Notes under the pieces: generated by a model | Database searches by the model: none | What the model was told of the DNA's origin: nothing | Seen by the model: only the letters and a program-made list of their open reading frames with translations | In this document: piece after piece, positions 58,158-64,000 of the stretch | How the letters are laid out: each line of letters opens with the position of its first letter | Numbering within the stretch: the first letter of the stretch is position 1 | Assembly (NCBI GenBank): GCA_045649485.1 | Contig: JAZRPZ010000114.1 | Coordinates: 1-64,000, forward strand | Direction: 5' to 3' | Source: RUG11247 sp045649485 | GTDB lineage: Bacteria > Bacillota > Clostridia > Christensenellales > Aristaeellaceae | Length of the DNA: 64,000 nt | Translations under genes and position numbers: made by a program

Positions 58158-58850
58158 TTACTCGCCCTGCATTCCCAGCACAGCGGCCAAGGTTCCGAAA
58201 ATAATTTTCCAGTCTACCCAGAAACTACGCTCTCGTATGTACTTAAGATCCAGTTCCATCCACTCATCAAAGCTCAAATCGTTGCGTCTGGGCTGGATCT
58301 GCCAATAGCAGGTCAGTCCGGGCTGTACATAAAGACGCTGACGCTGATACTCATCATACTGCTCTACTTCACGTGGCAGTGCCGGACGGGGACCAACTAT
58401 ACTCATATCACCAATGAAGATATTGATCAGCTGGGGCAGTTCATCAATGCTCGTTTTCCTGATAAACTTACCGACTCGGGTAATACGAGGATCTTTCTTT
58501 ATCTTAAAAACAGGACCGTCCATCTCGTTCTGATCAAGAAGCTTATCAAGCTTAGCTTCGGCGTTAGGCACCATAGAACGGAACTTCATGAATTTAAATA
58601 CCTTGCCGTCACGTCCCACTCGGTTCTGGACAAATATCGGGCTTGCTCCCGGACTGTCAATATAAATAACAAGAGCAACCAGCAGCAAAACAGGCCAAAG
58701 CACCAAAAGTGCCAGACCGGAAAAGAATATATCCTGAGCCCTGCGCAGATACCAATAGCTTTTCTTGGCTTCCAGCACCTTCTTGCGATCCATCATTTCA
58801 CTCCGCTTGATCTGCTTATCCTTATTAGTTACTGCTTCTTTAGTATCCAT
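58158..58850 (-). CDS. Initiating sugar-phosphate transferase (polyprenyl glycosylphosphotransferase)
   Basis: A 230-residue WcaJ/CpsE/PglC-type transferase that links the first sugar phosphate to undecaprenyl phosphate. One N-terminal helix (about 42-62) anchors it, then the catalytic domain: FVQNRVGRDGKVFKFMKFRS near residues 74-93, DGPVFKIKKDPRITRVGKFI, RKTSIDELPQLINIFIGDMS, IVGPRPALPREVEQY and the DE/DELPQL and PRP elements typical of the family. The start at 58850 follows GAAGAGG. First gene of the operon, about 150 nt behind its promoter. Sugar specificity unknown. Confidence 0.95.
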   Translation of the reverse strand: MDTKEAVTNKDKQIKRSEMMDRKKVLEAKKSYWYLRRAQDIFFSGLALLVLWPVLLLVALVIYIDSPGASPIFVQNRVGRDGKVFKFMKFRSMVPNAEAKLDKLLDQNEMDGPVFKIKKDPRITRVGKFIRKTSIDELPQLINIFIGDMSIVGPRPALPREVEQYDEYQRQRLYVQPGLTCYWQIQPRRNDLSFDEWMELDLKYIRERSFWVDWKIIFGTLAAVLGMQGE

Positions 58851-59035
58851 CTTCTCTACCTCTTCCGTTACATTATAACAACACCACTTATTATCGATCC
58901 GAAAACGAAAATTCTCCGTCTGCAATCAAATAAAACCGGCGTCAATAAATCCTGTATTCATTATAAAAACATCCTCAGATACGTATAGGTATCCTTATAC
59001 ATTCTTATTATATCACTCCTTTTTAGTAACGTCAA
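58851..59035 (-). promoter_or_regulatory. Promoter and long leader of the polysaccharide operon
   Basis: On the minus strand: TTGACG (59035-59030), 17-bp spacer, TATAAT (59012-59007) with TGA just before it. A ~150-nt leader follows, AT-rich, with one short stem (GGATAC/GTATCT) and no obvious terminator. The rest of 58926-59316 contains nothing that looks like a gene. Confidence 0.7.
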
Positions 59036-59316
59036 TTTAAAACGCACTAATTCAACCACGAAATTACACTATACAAACCGTTTCTTAGCACATTTTTCTT
59101 TCAACACACTTCATATTGATTTACATGCTAACATTTATCCGAAACAACATTATTGACTCATCAACATTTATTTTTATCAAATTATCCAAGACACTTTACC
59201 ATTCAATATAAACATCATTATCTATTTGTTCATATAATTCAAAAATACCCATTGTCTAAATATATCATATGCATCTGTTTTATAATAAGCAGATGCATAT
59301 ATAACACAAAAACAAA

Positions 59317-59601
59317 TCACCCAACTTCATAGCAGTTATACTTATCTCGAATAGATACAGATATTTCTATCCCTTTTACATATAATGCATTTCTTATCCA
59401 TTTCAATCCCTGTATTATGATCGCCGCGAAGAAACCACAACTCAAAATCTTATCCGCAGTAAAAATCACCCCGGCAAGTTGATACAAAAACAATGATACA
59501 GCATTAACAAATAAAAAGACCTCATGAAACACGGGAAATGTGTGCTTCACAAGGTCTTCAATTCTTATTTCATCTTGATCTTCCTCAGTATATCTTATCA
59601 T
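59317..59601 (-). CDS. Small hypothetical membrane protein
   Basis: A 94-residue open frame with an acidic N-terminus (EEDQDEIRIEDL), two hydrophobic stretches (about residues 25-48 and 53-70) and a basic tail. No family recognised. No convincing ribosome binding site precedes the ATG, and the base composition is like the AT-rich flanks, so it may be a chance frame. The only positive signs are the length and the membrane-like profile. No neighbours on this strand suggest an operon. Confidence 0.35.
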   Translation of the reverse strand: MIRYTEEDQDEIRIEDLVKHTFPVFHEVFLFVNAVSLFLYQLAGVIFTADKILSCGFFAAIIIQGLKWIRNALYVKGIEISVSIRDKYNCYEVG

Positions 59602-59923
59602 GACCCAAAGCAGGGTTTTCGGGATAGGCTGAGTCGACAGATTTTATTTCTATTATTCCCACTCGCTTTGAGGTTCATTCCCACAGTTACTTTTCGCCTT
59701 ATTTCGGGCCAATTTCCGTGAGATTTCTCTCGTTTTTCCGCGTTTTCTCTGTATTCTCTGAGTTCTCAGCCCGTTTGGTACTGTTTTGGCGTCAAAGTTT
59801 GGTATCAATTTTTTGAAAAATCGGCAGAGAAAAAATTCGTTATTCTTTTCCAGTAAATGATACTTGACTTTGCCCTACAGATCAACCGGCTTTGATGTTT
59901 GAATACAAAGGTGGTTGCAAAGG
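59602..59923. other. Non-coding stretch with att-like repeat
   Basis: About 320 bp with no coding-like frame. It contains the left copy of the 17-bp repeat (59648-59664) and TTTGGTATCAAT, a phrase that recurs near 62710-62730 on the other side of the GH106-like gene. Confidence 0.5.
59648..59664 (-). repeat. 17-bp direct repeat, left copy (guaA 3'-end-like, candidate att site)
   Basis: TTCTATTATTCCCACTC, identical to 62803-62819. Read on the minus strand it is GAGTGGGAATAATAGAA, the codons GAG TGG GAA TAA that end most guaA genes (…EWE stop), a known target of integrative elements. No guaA is present in the window. Confidence 0.65.
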
Positions 59924-62596
59924 TCATGCTCCTTGATCCTTGAACAGTAACCATGCACCGTCACTGATACCGGAAGGGAGCGGTTCTTTGATCATGTCTT
60001 TTTCACGCCAGTTACCCAGTCTGCGATTTCTCGTGACATTGATGGCAGCACTGAAATAAGGCCATCCTTCCATGACAGTGTCCTCATAAAGCGGAACTTT
60101 GAATTCCGGATCGATGTAGCGGTTGACCAGCAGATTGACCACTTCGATGCGGATGGTATTTTCGCCTGCTTTCAGGAAGTCTCCGATGGAAATCTCGTAT
60201 GGATATTTGATGATGTCACCGGCGCACTGTCCATTGACATAAACTCTCGCACAAACGGAAACCTGTCCCAGTTTCAGGATGATGCTCGGATGTTTCAGCT
60301 CTTCTTCGCTGAGAACAATGGTTTTCTCATAAACGCCGGTACCGGAGAAGTGCTTCAGCTGAGCAATATCCTGCCAGTTCTGCAGCTGCGGAAGATGAGC
60401 GGAATACTGTTTTTCCGGTACAGTGAACTGCCAGTCCGCAGAGAGATCTTTTTCTGCCGATGTCGGAATCAACAACTCATCAGAGAAGATGGCGCTGTTG
60501 TGATCAGCATCTTTGGGGAAGATGATCAGCAGAGACTGCAGCGGTTCCATGTAAAGCTGTACTGCATTATCAGCAGATTTCGCAAAGGCTTTCTGTTCCA
60601 AAGTCATCGGGTCTGCTATAATGGCAGGGATTCCCTGTTTTTTGAAATGCAGGGTCGGAGTGTAGGCATTTCTGGACATATTGGAAAGGAAGTAGACATC
60701 GCAATCCTCGGCGGTTTTGTGGATATAGGCGATATCCTCCGCACCCTCAGAGATGGACAAATCGGGAACGACCAGTTCTTTCAGTTTGCCGATGAGAGCG
60801 TCGAACTTGTTGTCTACCATCTGGAGTTTACCGGATTCCTTCAGTCCGGTCATAACAGACCGCACTTTTGCGTCATTTTCCTCTGCGTTCAGCAGACCGC
60901 AGCTTTCCACAGGAAGATGAGAAGCGCAAATCACCAGATTGCCGGCCTCTGCAAATTTTTTAATACTTTCTGCCGTTTCCACAGGGAGTCGAGTGGTGTC
61001 CATGATGATAAGGGTCCTGTAGTCATACTCGTCAAAGCGGCTCAGAGCCTCATCGTTAATGTAATCGAACCAGTAACCGGCTTTGGCGATGGCGTCGATG
61101 GCTTCTTTACCGAAACGTTCGCTGAGCTGCATACTCATGTGCAGGTCGCACATGGGATTTTCCGCCCAAATATCACTTTGCGGCAGATAAATGCAAACTT
61201 CTGCGGCAGTGCGGCCCTTCTGCATGAAGTGGGAAACACGCTGAATGTAGTCGCCGATGTTTTTGTAGAATGGCCACCAGGTATTTGTGTTACAGATGTG
61301 AGAAGAAGCAAAGAACGGCCAATCCTCGCCTTTGGAATTGTAGGAGAAGCCGTGGTTGACGATCTGGTTCATACCGTCAACGAAGATGGCGTCAGCGGCA
61401 ACTTTGATATGCTCCAACGTTTCCGTGAATCGCGGGAAACGAAGCCATGTGAAGCTTTCGTTGGAAATGATGGGTCTGCGATACAGATTGCCTGCGGAGC
61501 TGGCCAGTCTTCTATGGACGGTGTTAACGGTGTAAATATCACCGACGGAGAAGGTTTCGCCTTCCGGAATATCGGCTGCACCGTAAGCCTGAAGAATATC
61601 TCCCCAGGTACCATGGGCCTGAATACGGGAAAGACTGCCCACCTCATGGCACCAATCGGTCATCTCACGGAAGAAATTTTCCACGGTCAGCTCGGAATAG
61701 GTTTTGAAGAAGTCATAGCGTACACGATCGGTGATGCCTTTGATCTCACCTTGCAGGGCATAAATGTATGGTTTCAGGGAATAACCTCTGCGTTTTTCAA
61801 ATTCATCGTACATGATGTTGGTCCAGTTATGACCGGAAACCTCGATGGAATCGCAGAAGAAGGAGCGGACAGCACCTTTTGCCAAACGCTCCACGATAGG
61901 CGTACCTGCCTGCTCAAAGAAGAAGCGGGAAGCGTCTTTTCTGTTGTGGTCGATGATACGACCTTCTGCACCGCGCATCGGAGCCAGAACATTTTCTCTA
62001 TATGAGCTGGAAACCAGACAAACGATTTTATAGTCGCCTTCCGGGATCTCAATTTCGCTGAGCATGGTACCCCACGGCCAGTTAAACAGCTCGTGATCGG
62101 AGAGCTTATCAGAAAGGTCAACAATGCTTTCCGGGATCATCTGGCTGTTTTCCATTTTACCCATAATGCAGCCTACGATACCTCCGGCGATACGGGTGGT
62201 AAAGTCATAGGAGAAAGTCTTTGGACCGGTCACATCAACGGTATACGGGTAGACAACAGGTGCGCTGAGGCTTGCAGGCACAAAAGGTCCGCCATAAGGC
62301 CAGGACGAACCTAAGGTCACGTCAAATATCATTCCTCGTTTTGCTGCTTCTTTGCTGGTGAAATCCAGAATATCAAAGAATTCGGGAGAAAAATATTCGA
62401 TATTATGTCTGTCTTTGTCATCTGCTGCCACCGGATAAAGCATCTGCAGCTCCACACCGCCAATCCCATGCGCCAGCATCTCGTCCAGCTGTTCGACGAT
62501 CTCCTCTTTCTTTACAGAGCAGCCGTACCACCACCATCTTGTCATGCCTCGGGCGCGTAAATCGGGCGTCTGCAGTTCTTTCATATAATCATGCAT
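59924..62596 (-). CDS. Large GH106-like glycoside hydrolase (putative alpha-L-rhamnosidase)
   Basis: An 890-residue protein without signal peptide. It starts DLRARGMTRWWWYGCSVKKE, and the following LDEMLAHGIGGVELQMLYP near residues 37-55 is the pattern of GH106-type alpha-L-rhamnosidases and their relatives. Long TIM-barrel-like middle part with FFCDSIEVSGHNWT near 246-259 and YGAADIPEGETF near 346-357, both carrying acidic residues suited to catalysis, and a galactose-binding-like C-terminal beta-sandwich (about 730-890; VYEKTIVLS, VYVNGQCAGDI, YPYEISIGDFLKAGENTIRIEVV read in parts). Substrate assignment is by family only. Flanked by 17-bp direct repeats. ATG after AGGAGGG. Codon use is less AT-rich than the capsule locus. 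Confidence 0.82.
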   Translation of the reverse strand: MHDYMKELQTPDLRARGMTRWWWYGCSVKKEEIVEQLDEMLAHGIGGVELQMLYPVAADDKDRHNIEYFSPEFFDILDFTSKEAAKRGMIFDVTLGSSWPYGGPFVPASLSAPVVYPYTVDVTGPKTFSYDFTTRIAGGIVGCIMGKMENSQMIPESIVDLSDKLSDHELFNWPWGTMLSEIEIPEGDYKIVCLVSSSYRENVLAPMRGAEGRIIDHNRKDASRFFFEQAGTPIVERLAKGAVRSFFCDSIEVSGHNWTNIMYDEFEKRRGYSLKPYIYALQGEIKGITDRVRYDFFKTYSELTVENFFREMTDWCHEVGSLSRIQAHGTWGDILQAYGAADIPEGETFSVGDIYTVNTVHRRLASSAGNLYRRPIISNESFTWLRFPRFTETLEHIKVAADAIFVDGMNQIVNHGFSYNSKGEDWPFFASSHICNTNTWWPFYKNIGDYIQRVSHFMQKGRTAAEVCIYLPQSDIWAENPMCDLHMSMQLSERFGKEAIDAIAKAGYWFDYINDEALSRFDEYDYRTLIIMDTTRLPVETAESIKKFAEAGNLVICASHLPVESCGLLNAEENDAKVRSVMTGLKESGKLQMVDNKFDALIGKLKELVVPDLSISEGAEDIAYIHKTAEDCDVYFLSNMSRNAYTPTLHFKKQGIPAIIADPMTLEQKAFAKSADNAVQLYMEPLQSLLIIFPKDADHNSAIFSDELLIPTSAEKDLSADWQFTVPEKQYSAHLPQLQNWQDIAQLKHFSGTGVYEKTIVLSEEELKHPSIILKLGQVSVCARVYVNGQCAGDIIKYPYEISIGDFLKAGENTIRIEVVNLLVNRYIDPEFKVPLYEDTVMEGWPYFSAAINVTRNRRLGNWREKDMIKEPLPSGISDGAWLLFKDQGA

Positions 62597-62745
62597 TTTG
62601 TGTCCCTCCTGCCTGTGTTAATCGTTCAACGGTCAATTTCATAAAAGACCATCTTCTTCCAAATATCAAGCCCACCAATATTGTTTTTTTGTACTGATAG
62701 CTGTATCAATTTGGTATCATTTATGGTATCAATCATCTGTTGTTT

Positions 62746-62782
62746 GCAAAAAGTGCCCGAAAACACAAAGATTTTCGGGCAT
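62746..62782 (-). terminator. Terminator-like hairpin between the LRR gene and the GH106-like gene
   Basis: On the minus strand GCCCGAAAA (62780-62772) pairs with TTTTCGGGC (62763-62755) and is followed by ACTTTTTG. It would stop transcripts coming from the LRR-BRCT gene. Confidence 0.7.
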
Positions 62783-62802
62783 TTGTAAGCCAGTTGAAAT
62801 TA

Positions 62803-62819
62803 TTCTATTATTCCCACTC
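62803..62819 (-). repeat. 17-bp direct repeat, right copy (guaA 3'-end-like, candidate att site)
   Basis: Identical to 59648-59664, 3155 bp away, same orientation. The sequence beyond it does not continue as guaA, so only the core is shared. Confidence 0.65.
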
Positions 62820-62993
62820 TTTTTTAGATTCTTCTTTGACTTGTTTATGCACTATATTATATACTAAAAAGCTTTTTAACGCAAGTTTTCCACCTTTTAT
62901 TTCATTTATCAAAATTTCTATTGCAGAAAAAGTTGCAAAATTGCCTGCGGATTTGTGCCGGGTGCCTGTGAGGAAATGGCAGCAGCTTAACCT

Positions 62994-63959
62994 TCATTCA
63001 GTGAAATATGATAAAAACTCATCAACTGAAATGATTTTGATATTTGCACCTCTTTCAATCAACTCGATTGCCCGAAGATATTTTTGGGTCTGATGTCCAA
63101 ATTCCTCATTAACTATCAAATAATCTGTTTTTAATACGGTAGAGTTTTTCAAAATTCCGCCTTTTGCCGAGATAAATTCGTCGACAATCTTTTCCTCGGC
63201 TAAGGAGAGTCCGGTGTGAACAAAAATCTTATTTTCAAATTCAATCTCTGCCATGCGCAAATCAGTATTTGTTTCCATTTCTCCTTCCGCGACAAAAGAA
63301 ATCTTATGACTCATGGCATAAGCAATCGCTTGGCTGCCTGCCGGAGCATAGATCGTCAACTCTTCACAATCTTCAAATGCGTGTGGCTCAATATTCGTTA
63401 CACTGTCGGGAATAACTATATGTGCAAGCTCATAACAATTGGAGAACGCACGTTCTCCAATACTTATCATACCATCAGGGAGGACAACGCTCTCGATATC
63501 CTCACCGGTAAAAAAAGCTTCGTCATCAATTTTAGTGATACCGTTCGGAACGATCACATCGCTTTTTTCCCCACAATAATAGTACATAACCCCACGAATT
63601 ATAACAAATCCGTCATCATCGGCAAGCTTGTCACAACCGCAAAATGCACCGCATCCTATATTCGCAACGTGATCAGGTATGGACACTTCCAGACTCTCGC
63701 ATCCAAAAAATGCGCTATCGCCGATACAAGTCAAGCTTTCGGGTATATTAATTTTGGAAAGAGCTACACATCCATAAAAAGCACTGTTGCCAATACTTGA
63801 CACACTGCCCGGAAGTTTTACATCCGTTATATCTTCGCGGTCAGAAAATGCCCGTTCTCCAATTTGGACAACCTCTTCCGGAACGATGACAACTTCACAA
63901 TCGCCTACATACTCTTTCAATATGCCGTTTTCAATAATAAAATCACATGTGTTACCCAT
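62994..63959 (-). CDS. LRR_5 (BspA-like) repeat protein with C-terminal BRCT domain
   Basis: A 321-residue cytoplasmic protein, no signal peptide. Residues about 20-225 contain BspA-type leucine-rich repeats of ~23 residues: IGERAFSDREDITDVKLPGS, IGNSAFYGCVALSKINIPES, IGDSAFFGCESLEVSIPDH, IGERAFSNCYELAHIVIPDS and IEPHAFEDCEELTIYAPAGS. Residues about 240-321 look like a BRCT domain (KIFVHTGLSLAEEKIVDEFI, AKGGILKNSTVLKTDYLIV, RGANIKIISVDEFLSYF), a phosphopeptide/DNA-end interaction module common in DNA ligase and NAD-dependent repair proteins. LRR_5 repeats are usually on exported proteins, so the fusion is unusual. Function unknown. ATG after GGGAG. Confidence 0.82.
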   Translation of the reverse strand: MGNTCDFIIENGILKEYVGDCEVVIVPEEVVQIGERAFSDREDITDVKLPGSVSSIGNSAFYGCVALSKINIPESLTCIGDSAFFGCESLEVSIPDHVANIGCGAFCGCDKLADDDGFVIIRGVMYYYCGEKSDVIVPNGITKIDDEAFFTGEDIESVVLPDGMISIGERAFSNCYELAHIVIPDSVTNIEPHAFEDCEELTIYAPAGSQAIAYAMSHKISFVAEGEMETNTDLRMAEIEFENKIFVHTGLSLAEEKIVDEFISAKGGILKNSTVLKTDYLIVNEEFGHQTQKYLRAIELIERGANIKIISVDEFLSYFTE

Positions 63960-64000
63960 GTTCGTTTTCTCCCGCGTTGCTTAATAGCCGTTCACAACTA

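Larger units (their letters stand above)
62597..62993. other. Non-coding stretch with right att-like repeat and hairpin
   Basis: About 400 bp. It holds TATCAATTTGGTATCATT-like phrases (62703-62733), the hairpin at 62753-62782, the right repeat copy (62803-62819) and AT-rich sequence. A 36-codon frame (62626-62736, minus strand) exists but lacks a ribosome binding site. Confidence 0.5.

Noticed and set aside
58851..59000. Riboswitch or antiterminator element in the leader of the capsule operon
   Set aside because: No known motif or strong hairpin-plus-T pattern is readable; only one weak stem.
62626..62736. A 36-codon minus-strand frame upstream of the GH106-like gene
   Set aside because: No ribosome binding site and no recognisable family; considered as an integrase tail but nothing supports that beyond its position beside the att-like repeat.

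Overview
The window reads as chromosome of an anaerobic Gram-positive bacterium of the class Clostridia, probably an uncultured gut lineage. This rests on [FeFe]-hydrogenase maturation (HydF), pyruvate formate-lyase with its activase, indolepyruvate:ferredoxin oxidoreductase, an S-layer-homology protein, a Spo0B-type histidine kinase, the infC-rpmI-rplT order and many canonical TTGACA/TATAAT promoters with GGAGG ribosome binding sites. I see no tRNA, rRNA, CRISPR array, intact transposase or integrase. By eye the housekeeping part is moderately GC-rich and the polysaccharide locus (about 44.5-55 kb) is clearly AT-rich.

Layout. 1-5.8 kb: the 3' end of hydF, a YkvI-like permease, rplM-rpsI, a GH125 alpha-mannosidase and pgi. 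5.8-12.3 kb (minus strand): two exported proteins (one with S-layer homology, one with a peptidoglycan-binding domain) and uxaB-uxaA for hexuronate breakdown. 12.4-14.3 kb: a lysine riboswitch with terminator ahead of an NhaC-family transporter. 14.4-16.4 kb: a hydantoinase/oxoprolinase-family protein. 16.5-19.7 kb: a cobalamin riboswitch with terminator ahead of a BtuFCD-type corrinoid importer. 19.7-28.5 kb: an oxidoreductase, a deaminase, infC-rpmI-rplT behind an attenuator leader, the zinc operon znuA-zur-znuC-znuB-kinase behind a palindromic operator, an ECF S component, an orphan histidine kinase and a CbiC-like protein that appears to lack the catalytic histidine. 28.6-44.5 kb: iorA-iorB-GDSL, a sialidase-fold protein with a phosphodiesterase, lysA, a GNAT acetyltransferase behind a Met-rich leader peptide and terminator, degV, a kinase/Rsm22/thiamine pyrophosphokinase operon, pflB-pflA behind a ZTP riboswitch, and a GH43 glycosidase.

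45.2-59.0 kb (minus strand) is one cell-surface polysaccharide operon: initiating sugar-phosphate transferase, a bifunctional Fkp-type fucokinase/GDP-fucose pyrophosphorylase, heptose-phosphate kinase (HddA), a fused HddC-GmhB protein, glycosyltransferases (including a GT11 fucosyltransferase), an acetyltransferase, a Wzy-like polymerase and a Wzx flippase. A truncated GT2 pseudogene lies in the middle. The set predicts a capsule built with salvaged L-fucose and a GDP-heptose. 59.3-64 kb holds a small hypothetical protein, a large GH106-like glycosidase flanked by 17-bp direct repeats that match the 3' end of guaA (candidate att sites), and an LRR_5-BRCT protein.

The observations I rate highest are the leader-peptide attenuator before the GNAT gene, the fucose/heptose capsule locus, the guaA-like repeats around the GH106-like gene, the CbiC homologue without its catalytic histidine, and the ATA start of infC.
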